DNA of 9,842 nt from an uncultured Aquabacterium sp. (GCA_937923225.1 CALAKR010000363.1:1-9842); one strand, 5' to 3'. Shown: positions 1 to 6,280, counted from the stretch's first letter. Numbers and translations are program-made. The notes: a model not told the origin generated them from the sequence alone.

Positions 1-460
1 CTCGCCATCCCCTGGCCACAGGCCAGGGGCAGACCTGTCCCTCCCTGCGCGCCTCCGACGCCAACAAGGCGCCCGGCCAGAGGCCCCCTCAGACCCTTGA
101 TGCCCCGCTCCCCGCATGCCACGGCCCTGCGCATGCCACCAGCGGGGCGAAACAGGGATGTGGGAGTGGCCGGCCGGGCGCCTTGTTGGTGCTGAGAAGC
201 GCAGCGACGAGGTGGGCACGCGCGCAGCGCGTGCTTCGTCCATCTGACTTGCAGACCATGTCTGAACGGAGCGCCCGAAGGGCGCGCAGAGAGTTGGGCT
301 GCGCCACCTCGGCGCGAGCATCGCAAGGGAGTCCTGCCCTAGGCAGGACCGCCAACATTGAAGCCCGGACGGCTGCTCCCACATCCCGCGCCCCGTGCTG
401 CCACGACAAAGCGCATACGCCGCTGAATGCTTAGGACAGCCCTCGCAGAGCGGGAAAGCC
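1..460. repeat. Gene-free GC-rich region with many inverted repeats, likely dispersed intergenic repeat
   Basis: No convincing gene lies here. Seen directly: a hairpin with 9-bp arms (9-17 and 21-29, 3-nt loop); a perfect 18-bp inverted repeat (61-78 and 172-189) enclosing a second pair (102-109 with 141-148) and a twice-repeated gcatgcc (114-120, 131-137); an 8-bp hairpin at 216-234; a 6-bp hairpin at 271-285; and an 8-bp hairpin at 331-349. Open frames exist on both strands (about 89-409 minus, 183-434 plus). They are Arg/Ala-rich, match no domain I know and overlap each other, as GC-rich repeats tend to produce. From memory, similar spurious frames (MSERS... on one strand, LRALRSD on the other) recur in Burkholderiales intergenic DNA, so a dispersed repeat is my inference. 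The tail of a gene ending left of the window cannot be excluded. Confidence 0.5.
61..189. repeat. Perfect 18-bp inverted repeat pair flanking a nested stem
   Basis: Positions 61-78 read ccaacaaggcgcccggcc, and 172-189 are the exact reverse complement. The 93 bp between them contain a further complementary pair, gccccgct (102-109) and agcggggc (141-148). Folded as RNA or single-stranded DNA this would give a long stem with an inner hairpin. There is no T tract, so it is not a standard intrinsic terminator. It could be the end structure of a non-autonomous repeat element. I see no flanking target-site duplication. Confidence 0.6.
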
Positions 461-1093
461 TCACCGCTCAACAGGCCGCGCCACCGAACTCCAGGCCGCC
501 TCCGCCAGCATCTCCCGATACTGCACCGGCGACGATTTCACCCGCCCTGACAGCCAGGCCCGGCAGTAGTTCTCTGCCTGCCCGATGATCAGCGACGGGA
601 ACAGCTCTGCCGGCCACTCGCGCAACTGCGCCACCCGCTCCGGCTGCGTGAACCAGGCCATCAGCGCCTTGCCCACCAGGCGATTGCGCTGCTGCAACTC
701 CGCCCCGTGCGGCCCCTTGGCCACGGCTGAGCGCGCCTGGAACACATAGCGCGCCAGTTCCGGCTGCGCCACCACCCAGTCCACATAGCTGTAGACCAGC
801 GCGGCCACGCCGTCCTTCAGGCTCTTGGCCTTGGACAGGCCTTGCTCGCGCAGCGCCGCCTGGTCGTCCATCGCCGCGAAGAACAGCGCCGCCACCAACC
901 CTTCCTTGCTGCCGAAGTGGTGGTACAGGTTGCCCACGCTGGCATCGCAACGCTCCTTGAGCATCTCGATGGTGGTGGGCTCGATGCCGTGCTCGTTGAA
1001 GCAGGCCAACGCCCCGCCCAGGATCCGGCGCTTGAGCTGCGCCCGCGCGCCCGGGTAGGCACGCTCCAGCACCGCAGACACGCCCGCGTTCAT
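461..1093 (-). CDS. TetR/AcrR family transcriptional regulator
   Basis: A 210-residue one-component repressor of usual TetR length. The N-terminal DNA-binding domain spans roughly residues 18-65. Its helix-turn-helix includes TIEMLKERCDASVGNLYHHF (41-60) followed by GSKEGL, the classic TetR pattern of a second recognition helix, then YxHFxSKEGL. The C-terminal part (about 80-205) would be the all-helical dimerisation and ligand-binding domain. The start at 1093 is preferred because GAGGTG lies 6 nt upstream. Starting at 1219 would add 42 residues that run through the promoter and operator palindrome and do not resemble the family. It is divergent from two thioesterase genes, and the gap holds a perfect palindrome over both promoters, so it probably represses itself and them. 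The ligand is unknown; an acyl-CoA or fatty acid is a guess from the neighbours. Confidence 0.9.
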   Translation of the reverse strand: MNAGVSAVLERAYPGARAQLKRRILGGALACFNEHGIEPTTIEMLKERCDASVGNLYHHFGSKEGLVAALFFAAMDDQAALREQGLSKAKSLKDGVAALVYSYVDWVVAQPELARYVFQARSAVAKGPHGAELQQRNRLVGKALMAWFTQPERVAQLREWPAELFPSLIIGQAENYCRAWLSGRVKSSPVQYREMLAEAAWSSVARPVER

Positions 1094-1132
1094 CGACCAC
1101 ACCTCACGCACGACTGGTTCATGGACCCGTAT

Positions 1133-1162
1133 TTGACACCGAATAATATTCCAGAATATTAT
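1133..1162 (+). promoter_or_regulatory. Sigma70-type promoter for the thioesterase genes
   Basis: A perfect -35 TTGACA (1133-1138) is followed after 18 bp by TATTAT (1157-1162), five of six matches to the -10 consensus. The start site would be near 1169, giving a leader of about 75 nt before the first thioesterase gene. The palindrome at 1141-1164 overlaps the spacer and -10, so a bound repressor would block polymerase. Confidence 0.65.
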
Positions 1163-1164
1163 TC
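1141..1164. promoter_or_regulatory. Perfect palindromic operator, probable TetR-family binding site
   Basis: Two perfect 11-bp arms, GAATAATATTC (1141-1151) and GAATATTATTC (1154-1164), are separated by 2 bp. The site is strikingly AT-rich in a GC-rich genome and lies in the gap between the TetR-family gene and the thioesterase genes. It covers the spacer and -10 of the rightward promoter, and the spacer and -10 of the leftward one. TetR-family dimers commonly bind palindromes of this size next to their own gene. That this regulator binds here is inference. Confidence 0.75.
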
Positions 1165-1170
1165 TGTTAA
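1143..1170 (-). promoter_or_regulatory. Sigma70-type promoter for the TetR-family gene
   Basis: Read on the minus strand, TTAACA (1170-1165; five of six) is followed after 16 bp by TATTAT (1148-1143; five of six). Transcription would begin near 1136, leaving a leader of about 40 nt before the regulator start at 1093. It occupies nearly the same DNA as the rightward promoter and the palindrome, consistent with joint repression and autoregulation. Confidence 0.55.
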
Positions 1171-1242
1171 CCGATCGAGGTCCAGCAGAGCCCTGGATCC
1201 GAAGGCCTGCCTTCATCACCGAACCCTCTTGAAAGCCTTCCC

Positions 1243-1683
1243 ATGAGCCAGCTTCTCGCCCTGTACAACAGCGCCGGCGCCGAACAGTTCACCGCCGCCG
1301 TCTGCCAGTTCGCGCCCTACTTCAGCACCATCGCCCCCAGCTTCACCGAGCTGCGCGCCGGCCGCGCCGCGGCCACCGTGCCCTTCCGGCGCGAGATCAC
1401 CAACCACCTGGGCACCGTGCACGCCATCGCGCTGTGCAACGCGGCCGAACTGGTCGCCGGCACCATGACGGACGCGTCCATCCCGGCTGGCCACCGCTGG
1501 ATCCCCAAGGGCATGACGGTGCAGTACCTGGCCAAGGCCAAGACCGGCGTGCGCGCCGTGGCCGATGGCAGCCAGGTGCCCTGGACCGAGCCTGGCGACC
1601 ACGAAGTGCCCGTGGACATCTTCGACGAGCAGGGCACCAAGGTCTTCCACGCCCGCATCACGATGAACATCAAGGCGGCCTGA
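1243..1683 (+). CDS. DUF4442 / hotdog-fold acyl-CoA thioesterase-like protein
   Basis: A 146-residue cytoplasmic protein of the single-domain hotdog fold. The segment NHLGTVHAIALCNAAELVAG (54-73) matches the central hotdog helix of DUF4442/PaaI-like thioesterases. In that group the conserved Asn, the G-T/H-A pattern and an acidic residue (here Glu69) are typical of the active site. The later strands (about 91-102 and 120-143) complete the fold. Such enzymes hydrolyse the thioester of acyl-CoA to free acid and CoA; the substrate here cannot be read. No strong Shine-Dalgarno precedes 1243, but the start fits family length and lies downstream of the strong operator-covered promoter. The next gene, also a hotdog protein, follows after 38 bp, so the two are probably cotranscribed. 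The two share little sequence and are not a recent duplication. Confidence 0.82.
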   Translation: MSQLLALYNSAGAEQFTAAVCQFAPYFSTIAPSFTELRAGRAAATVPFRREITNHLGTVHAIALCNAAELVAGTMTDASIPAGHRWIPKGMTVQYLAKAKTGVRAVADGSQVPWTEPGDHEVPVDIFDEQGTKVFHARITMNIKAA

Positions 1684-1721
1684 GCCTTCTTGAGCGGCCC
1701 ACTGGCACCGGAGACCACACC

Positions 1722-2135
1722 ATGTCCGACATGCTCGCCATCGGCCGGGAGATCCTGGCCGCCCAAGGCTTCAGCCGCCTGCTCGGCACCGAGATGACGG
1801 CCTACGGCCCCGACGGGGTCGAGTTGCGCCTGCCGCTGCGCCCTGAACTGCTGCAGCAGAACGGCTTCGCGCACGGCGGCGTGGTCAGCTACCTGGCCGA
1901 CAACGCCTTGACCTACGCAGGCGGGGCCGCCATGGGCATTGGCGTGCTCACGGCGGAGTACAAGATCAACTATGTGCGCCCAGGCGTGGGCAGCGCGCTG
2001 GTGGCGCGGGCCGAAGTGCTCTACGCGGGCAAGAGCCTGGCCACCTGCCGTTGCGATGTCTTCAGCGTTCTGGAAGATGGCACCGAGAAACTCTGCGCCA
2101 CCGCGCAGGGCACCATCGCCAAGGTAGGTGGCTGA
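1722..2135 (+). CDS. PaaI-family hotdog thioesterase
   Basis: A 137-residue PaaI/YbdB-type hotdog thioesterase, normal for a single-domain member. The diagnostic stretch is QQNGFAHGGVVSYLADNAL (45-63). It holds the HGG turn (51-53) and an Asp at 60, where PaaI-type enzymes carry the catalytic acidic residue. The following strands include AEYKINYVRPG (78-88), the usual pattern after the central helix. The likely role is hydrolysis of aryl- or short-acyl-CoA thioesters in the cytoplasm. No phenylacetate (paa) genes are nearby, so the name PaaI should not be applied. The start at 1722 has GGAGA 7-8 nt upstream and is well supported. The gene follows another hotdog gene by 38 bp under the same presumed TetR control. 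It ends 10 bp from the convergent CobD/CbiB-like gene, with no obvious terminator between. Confidence 0.87.
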   Translation: MSDMLAIGREILAAQGFSRLLGTEMTAYGPDGVELRLPLRPELLQQNGFAHGGVVSYLADNALTYAGGAAMGIGVLTAEYKINYVRPGVGSALVARAEVLYAGKSLATCRCDVFSVLEDGTEKLCATAQGTIAKVGG

Positions 2136-2145
2136 GCCGCCTGGA

Positions 2146-3135
2146 TCAGCCGATCAGGTTGGCCAGCGACAGCAGCGCCAGCAGCAGCATCCACAGCACC
2201 ACCGAACGCCAGATCAGGGCCACCACATTGCGCAGGTGGTCCATCTGGGGCAGTACGCCCGCGGTGCTGCCCACGGCCGCGGCGGCCTCGGCGCTGTCCC
2301 CTTCGCTGAGGGTGCGGGACACGTCCTGGCCCGCGGCCGGTGCCGACTGGCCACCCAGTTGAACCCCCACCGCGCCGGCCGCAGCCGACAGGATGACGCC
2401 TTCATTGGGCTGAGCCCACAGGTTGGCGTAGCGCCGCCAGGATTCGATCGCCTCTTCGAAGTTGCCCACCACCGCAAAGCCAAAGGCGGTGAGGCGAGAG
2501 GGCACGAAATCGATCAGGTCGAAGAGCTTGCCGGACAGGATGCGCAGTTGATCATGCGTGGCAGCGCCGGTGACATGGCTGCGATACGCCCAGTAGCGGC
2601 TGGTGAACTCGGCCATGCGGTACATCACCGCGCCCATCGGGCCCAGGCCCACGGTGGACAGCGCCACGAACCAGAAGAACACGCCGAACACATGGCGGTG
2701 CGCGGCCAGCAGCGAATACTCGATCACATGGCGCAGCAACTCGCGGCGCGGCAGGTCGCTCGCGTCCACGTGGCGCCACTGGGCCAGCAGTTCACGCGCA
2801 CGGTCTTCCTTGGCTTCGTCCAGCGCATCGCGGATCGCGGTGAAGTGGTGGCTGAACTGGCGAAAACCCAGCGTGAGGTACAGCACGACCACATCCCACA
2901 CCAGCGCCAGCACGGTGCTGTAGCGGTTCACGGCCACGTAGCCCACACCGATCAGCAGGGCCGGCGCCACCACAGTGATGGCCCACACCACGCGGGCGTG
3001 CACGGCCGCACCCGCATCGAAATTGCGGCCCACCCAGCGCACCCAGGCCGTCAGACCCTGGTGGACGGGGTTGTTGTTCGGCAGCGGCTTGAGCTGTTCG
3101 ATCAGCAGGGCGAACAGCACGGCGAAGAAACTCAT
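2146..3135 (-). CDS. CobD/CbiB/AmpE-like integral membrane protein
   Basis: A 329-residue polytopic membrane protein related to CobD/CbiB (adenosylcobinamide-phosphate synthase) and the AmpE group. Likely membrane segments lie at about 49-69, 73-92, 149-170 and 303-327, with a short hydrophobic N-terminus. Family-like stretches are GPMGAVMYRMAEFTSRYW (165-182), IDFVPSRLTAFGFAVVGNF (208-226) and QPNEGVILSAAAGAVGVQLGG (242-262). The region equivalent to the CbiB ESxAEN-D motif reads EYSLLAAHRHVFG (139-151) and lacks that motif. No other cobalamin gene is nearby, so B12 synthesis is doubtful and a role closer to AmpE-type proteins is possible. The start at 3135 excludes an extension into the Nudix gene; no clear Shine-Dalgarno is visible. 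It lies 34 bp downstream of the Nudix gene on the same strand, so the two are probably cotranscribed. Function unproven. Confidence 0.8.
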   Translation of the reverse strand: MSFFAVLFALLIEQLKPLPNNNPVHQGLTAWVRWVGRNFDAGAAVHARVVWAITVVAPALLIGVGYVAVNRYSTVLALVWDVVVLYLTLGFRQFSHHFTAIRDALDEAKEDRARELLAQWRHVDASDLPRRELLRHVIEYSLLAAHRHVFGVFFWFVALSTVGLGPMGAVMYRMAEFTSRYWAYRSHVTGAATHDQLRILSGKLFDLIDFVPSRLTAFGFAVVGNFEEAIESWRRYANLWAQPNEGVILSAAAGAVGVQLGGQSAPAAGQDVSRTLSEGDSAEAAAAVGSTAGVLPQMDHLRNVVALIWRSVVLWMLLLALLSLANLIG

Positions 3136-3169
3136 CCCCTGATCATAGCGGGGTGGCCCGGCGCCCGCT

Positions 3170-3889
3170 TCAGGCCGCCAGGAAACGGTACAGATTTCGC
3201 AACATCGCGGCGGTAGCACCCCAGATGAAAAAGTCCTCGTCACGGCCCGGTGCATGCCAGGGCATCGAGAAGTAGCGCATGTCCAGGCCAGCGGCCTGCG
3301 CCGCGCGTTGCTGGTGATTGGCCGGATTCATCAGGAAGGCCAGAGGCACCTCGAAGATCTCGGCCACCTCGCAGGGTTCGGGGGTGAGGTCCAGCGCCAC
3401 ACCTTCATGAGGGTGGGCATGCACCAGCCCCACCACCGGCGTGACCACAAAGCCCGTGCCCGTGATGTAGGGCGGCAGCTCGCCGATCACCTCTACCCGC
3501 TCGGGGGGCAGGCCGACCTCTTCCTGCGCCTCGCGCAAGGCCGTGGCCTTGGCGTCGACATCATCTTCATCCTTGCGCCCGCCAGGAAAGCTCACCTGGC
3601 CGGCATGCGCCTTGAGGTGGGCCGTACGCTGCGTGAGCAGCACGGACAGCACCGCCGGCTCGCCATCCATGGCTTGCCGGATAACCAGGGGGATCAGCAC
3701 CGCGGCCGGCACAGGCTGCGCGGCGCGCCAGAATCGCTCGACCTCGGTGTCGGCCACCCACTCGGGCGGATTGGCGAAACGCGCCCGCAGAGCCTCGGGG
3801 GTCAGGCGGGCCGGATCGATCAGGGGCAGGTCTTCCGTCGGGGGCAGCAAGGCCGCAGTGCGGGGGTCGAAAGGCAGGGGCAAGGCCAT
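3170..3889 (-). CDS. Nudix hydrolase, CoA pyrophosphatase (NudL-like)
   Basis: A 239-residue Nudix enzyme predicted to split CoA and its derivatives into 3',5'-ADP and 4'-phosphopantetheine, limiting damaged or excess CoA. The signature specific to CoA pyrophosphatases, LLTQRTAHLKAHAGQVSFPGG, occupies 84-104. The metal-binding Nudix core REAQEEVGLP follows at 119-128. About 60 N-terminal residues rich in Pro/Ala precede the fold, making it longer than E. coli NudL (about 190 residues); this is common in related betaproteobacteria as far as I recall. The start at 3889 has a weak GTGAG upstream. It is downstream of rplS on the same strand but separated by a strong terminator, so it likely has its own promoter, which I could not identify. 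The CobD/CbiB-like gene follows after 34 bp. Confidence 0.9.
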   Translation of the reverse strand: MALPLPFDPRTAALLPPTEDLPLIDPARLTPEALRARFANPPEWVADTEVERFWRAAQPVPAAVLIPLVIRQAMDGEPAVLSVLLTQRTAHLKAHAGQVSFPGGRKDEDDVDAKATALREAQEEVGLPPERVEVIGELPPYITGTGFVVTPVVGLVHAHPHEGVALDLTPEPCEVAEIFEVPLAFLMNPANHQQRAAQAAGLDMRYFSMPWHAPGRDEDFFIWGATAAMLRNLYRFLAA

Positions 3890-3985
3890 AAGCTCACATG
3901 GTAGCCAAAGGCGTCATCCCGCATGCGCAGCAGGGCTCGGTGAAAGCACCCGGTAAGGGCCCTGTGCCACGGAAATCCGGGCATG

Positions 3986-4020
3986 AAAAAACCGCCTGGG
4001 CGATTGCCGAGGCGGTTTTT
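3986..4020 (-). terminator. Intrinsic terminator of the rpsP-rplS operon, possibly bidirectional
   Basis: Arms AAAAACCGCCT (3987-3997) and AGGCGGTTTTT (4010-4020) pair perfectly around a 12-nt loop. On the minus strand the hairpin ends in six Ts, and on the plus strand in five, so it could act both ways. It sits 40 bp past the rplS stop, the expected place to end the ribosomal operon before the Nudix gene. Confidence 0.88.
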
Positions 4021-4060
4021 GCGTGTGGCGATCGCAGGGACCGCCATGCACGAGAAAAGC

Positions 4061-4414
4061 TTAAGCCAGCTTCTCTTTGATCCGTGCCGACTTGCCGCTG
4101 CGCTGACGCAGGTAGTACAGCTTGGCGCGACGCACATCACCACGACGCTTGACGTCGATGGAAGCGATCAGGGGGCTGTACAGCTGGAACGTACGCTCCA
4201 CACCTTCGCCGCTGGAGATCTTGCGGACGATGAAGCTGGAGTTCAGGCCGCGGTTGCGCTTGGCAATCACGACGCCTTCGTAGGCCTGCACGCGCTTGCG
4301 GGTGCCTTCAACCACGTTGACGTTGACGATCACGGTGTCGCCAGGGGCGAACGCGGGGATGGTTTTGTTCAGGCGAGCAATTTCTTCTTGCTCGAGCTGA
4401 CGGATCAGGTCCAT
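4061..4414 (-). CDS. rplS: Large-subunit ribosomal protein L19 (bL19)
   Basis: Ribosomal protein bL19 lies at the interface of the 30S and 50S subunits and helps form an intersubunit bridge. The 117-residue product is close to the usual 115. Recognisable stretches are the N-terminal [32 protein letters not shown] (24-43), the basic core [20 protein letters not shown], and the C-terminal [16 protein letters not shown]. The start at 4414 is decided by AGGAG five bases upstream; an in-frame ATG 33 bp earlier lacks one and is not part of the family. It is the last gene of rpsP-rimM-trmD-rplS, 75 bp after trmD. That is the widest gap in the operon and leaves room for translational or transcriptional tuning. 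A strong terminator follows. Confidence 0.97.
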   Translation of the reverse strand: MDLIRQLEQEEIARLNKTIPAFAPGDTVIVNVNVVEGTRKRVQAYEGVVIAKRNRGLNSSFIVRKISSGEGVERTFQLYSPLIASIDVKRRGDVRRAKLYYLRQRSGKSARIKEKLA

Positions 4415-4489
4415 GGATGCTCCTAAAACGATCGTGCTTGCGCCCAAAATATCAGAACCTGGCCAGGCAGAGGATCGCGAAACCGAAGA

Positions 4490-5269
4490 TTATAGCAGAG
4501 TCTTCAGGAATTGCTCATCTGCTTTTGACAGGCGGCCTTCCCTGCGTGCCACCTCGATCAATTCAGGGCGGCGCGCCCAGGTGATGGACAGCTGCTGCTG
4601 GCGGCGCCAGACAGCAATCTGCGCATGGTGCCCCGACATCAGCACGGGCGGCACGGCTGCATCCGCCCCAGGCAGTTGCGCGCTCAAGGCTTCGTCCAGC
4701 ACCTCGGGGCGGCTGTAGTGGGGGCAATCCAGCAAGCCATCAGAGAAGCTGTCCTGCTGGTGTGAGGCGGCATCGCGCAGCACGCCGGGCTGCAGGCGGG
4801 CCACGGCGTCGATCAGCGTGAGTGCGGGCAGTTCGCCGCCAGACAGCACGTAATCACCCAGGCTGATCTCTTCATCGACATGCGCGTCGATGAAGCGCTG
4901 GTCGATGCCCTCGTAGCGGCCGCACAGCAGCACGGCGCCGGGCGAAGCGGCCAGGGCTTGCACGCGCGGCTGCGTCAGTGGCTTGCCGGCCGGGCTGAAC
5001 AGGATCACGGGCAGGCGCGGGCCGCCCGCAGCATCCTGATCAGCGCGGATGGCCGACAAGGCACGCGCCAGCGGTTCGACCAGCATGACCATGCCCGGAC
5101 CACCGCCAAAGGGGCGATCGTCAACGCGGCGGTAGGTGTCTTCGGTGAAATCGCGCAGCGGCCACAGGCGCACGTCCACGGCCTTGCTCTCGAAGGCGCG
5201 GCGCGTCACGCCCACGCGGCCGAAAGGCTCGAAGAGCTCCGGAAACAGGGTGATGACGTCGAAGCGCAT
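4490..5269 (-). CDS. trmD: tRNA (guanine37-N1)-methyltransferase TrmD
   Basis: TrmD is a SPOUT-class enzyme that uses S-adenosylmethionine to make m1G at position 37 of tRNAs reading CNN codons, preventing +1 frameshifts. The 259-residue protein shows all hallmarks: DDRPFGGGPGMVM (50-62), the cofactor-knot segments LCGRYEGID (115-123) and SLGDYVLSGGE (136-146), then DSFSDGLLDCPHYSRPEV (173-190). Asp173 aligns with E. coli catalytic Asp169 and Arg158 with Arg154. After the linker there are about 10 extra residues (around 191-206, Ala/Leu/Pro-rich) compared with E. coli, while the C-terminal tail is shorter. The start at 5269 gives the expected MxFxVITLFPELF opening; the Shine-Dalgarno is weak, suggesting translational coupling to rimM, whose stop is 16 bp upstream. 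Confidence 0.97.
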   Translation of the reverse strand: MRFDVITLFPELFEPFGRVGVTRRAFESKAVDVRLWPLRDFTEDTYRRVDDRPFGGGPGMVMLVEPLARALSAIRADQDAAGGPRLPVILFSPAGKPLTQPRVQALAASPGAVLLCGRYEGIDQRFIDAHVDEEISLGDYVLSGGELPALTLIDAVARLQPGVLRDAASHQQDSFSDGLLDCPHYSRPEVLDEALSAQLPGADAAVPPVLMSGHHAQIAVWRRQQQLSITWARRPELIEVARREGRLSKADEQFLKTLL

Positions 5270-5285
5270 GGCGCCCGGCCCGAAC

Positions 5286-5999
5286 TCAGTAGTCCAGACC
5301 CCAGTCGGCCACGATCAGGCGCTCGGCCAGGCTGACCCGGTCGATGTAGGCGGACACGAAGGGGATCAGGCGCTCGGCCGCATCGCCGGGCTTGGGCGCC
5401 TCGCCAGCCGGAAGCGCGCAACGCAGCACACAGTGCGGGCCTGTGTCGAGCAGGTCGACCACCGTGCCCAGGGCCTGGCCTTCACGGTTGACGACGTTCA
5501 GGCCGATCAGGTCGATCCAGTAGAACTCGTCGTCGCTGTCGGGGGTGGGGAAAGCAGAACGCGACACGAACACGCGCGCGCCCTTGAGGGCCTCTGCGCC
5601 GTTGCGATCATCCAGGCCATCGATGGTGGCCACGATGACGTCGCCCTGCTCCTTGGCAGATTTGACGCGCAGCAAAGCCGGCTGGCTGAGGCGAGCCGGC
5701 GCACGGGTGTCAGGGGCAGGAGAAGCTCTGCGGGCCGGAACGGCCGCGGAGGCACCAGCGGCAGCGCCTGCGGGCGCGCCAGGTTTGCGCACGGCGCCTG
5801 CCTGGGGCAGCGCCGGTTGCACAAACCATTTCTTGGTGCAGAACAGGGCCTGGGGATCGGAGGAGAAGGGATGCAGCTTGATGCCGCCCTTCACGCCCCA
5901 GGCGTCGATGACACGGGCCACCTCGATGGCATCTTCGGGCCAGGGGGTGCCGTCAGCCAGCACCGGTCCCTGCGTGGACGCCACCGCGCGCTCGGTCAT
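5286..5999 (-). CDS. rimM: Ribosome maturation factor RimM with Ala/Pro-rich insertion
   Basis: RimM binds ribosomal protein S19 and assists maturation of the 30S head and 16S rRNA 3' domain. The N-terminal RimM domain opens with EVARVIDAWGVKGGIKLHPF (26-45) and resumes around 112-148 (GLDDRNGAEALKGARVFV). The C-terminal PRC-barrel runs from about 157 (DEFYWIDLIGLNV) to the end (IPFVSAYIDRV... ADWGLDY). At 237 residues it exceeds E. coli RimM (182). Most of the excess is a low-complexity Ala/Pro/Gly/Arg segment at about 62-108 inside the N-terminal domain, plus about 25 residues at the N-terminus. The frame stays open through it and the domain continues normally, so this is an insertion and not a frameshift. 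It lies 14 bp after rpsP and 16 bp before trmD, the conserved order. Start at 5999 is plausible; no strong Shine-Dalgarno. Confidence 0.95.
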   Translation of the reverse strand: MTERAVASTQGPVLADGTPWPEDAIEVARVIDAWGVKGGIKLHPFSSDPQALFCTKKWFVQPALPQAGAVRKPGAPAGAAAGASAAVPARRASPAPDTRAPARLSQPALLRVKSAKEQGDVIVATIDGLDDRNGAEALKGARVFVSRSAFPTPDSDDEFYWIDLIGLNVVNREGQALGTVVDLLDTGPHCVLRCALPAGEAPKPGDAAERLIPFVSAYIDRVSLAERLIVADWGLDY

Positions 6000-6013
6000 C
6001 GATCAGGCTGGCT

Positions 6014-6280
6014 TCAAGCCGCGGGAGCGGCAGCAGCCTTGGCCTTGGCTTCCTTGACCAGGCGAACCACGGTGGGCGACACCTGGGCGCCGTTGCTCAC
6101 CCAGTGATCCAGGCGGTCGAACGCCACGCGCAGGCCTTCAGCCTTGCCGGAAGCGACGGGGTTGTAGAAGCCCACGCGCTCCAGGAAACGGCCGTCACGG
6201 CGGTTGCGGGAGTCAGCAGCGACGATGTTGAAAAACGGGCGCTTCTTGGAGCCGCCACGAGCCAGTCGAATCACGACCAT
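6014..6280 (-). CDS. rpsP: Small-subunit ribosomal protein S16 (bS16)
   Basis: Ribosomal protein bS16 is a primary 16S rRNA-binding protein needed for 30S assembly. The 88-residue product begins [17 protein letters not shown], then has [23 protein letters not shown] (positions 19-41), the universally recognisable S16 core. [20 protein letters not shown] follows, with an Ala/Lys-rich tail. The start at 6280 is fixed by AAGGA 6-7 nt upstream and by family alignment; an in-frame start 75 bp earlier would add unrelated residues. It is the first gene of the operon with rimM, trmD and rplS, transcribed from a strong promoter about 175 nt upstream. Confidence 0.97.
   Translation of the reverse strand: MVVIRLARGGSKKRPFFNIVAADSRNRRDGRFLERVGFYNPVASGKAEGLRVAFDRLDHWVSNGAQVSPTVVRLVKEAKAKAAAAPAA

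Noticed and set aside
89..434. Overlapping open frames of 106 aa (minus) and 83 aa (plus) at the left edge
   Set aside because: They overlap in opposite directions over inverted repeats, have Arg/Ala-rich composition and no domain. I treat them as by-products of GC-rich repeat DNA, not genes.
1094..1219. N-terminal extension of the TetR-family regulator to an ATG at 1219
   Set aside because: It would translate through the palindrome and both promoters, adds 42 residues unlike the family, and the ATG at 1093 has a good Shine-Dalgarno.
1434..1721. Upstream extension of the PaaI-like gene in the same frame
   Set aside because: It overlaps the first thioesterase gene in another frame. The ATG at 1722 has GGAGA at correct spacing and gives the normal family length.
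461..2135. Toxin-antitoxin or phage-defence reading of the regulator plus two small genes
   Set aside because: Both small proteins have clear hotdog thioesterase features and neither shows toxin, antitoxin or nuclease motifs.
2128..3216. Plus-strand 362-codon frame opposite the CobD/CbiB-like gene
   Set aside because: His/Gln/Arg/Gly-rich translation without domain, fully covered by a convincing membrane-protein gene on the other strand.
2146..3889. Part of a cobalamin biosynthesis cluster
   Set aside because: Only one CobD/CbiB-like gene is present, its key motif is degenerate, and its neighbour is a CoA pyrophosphatase.
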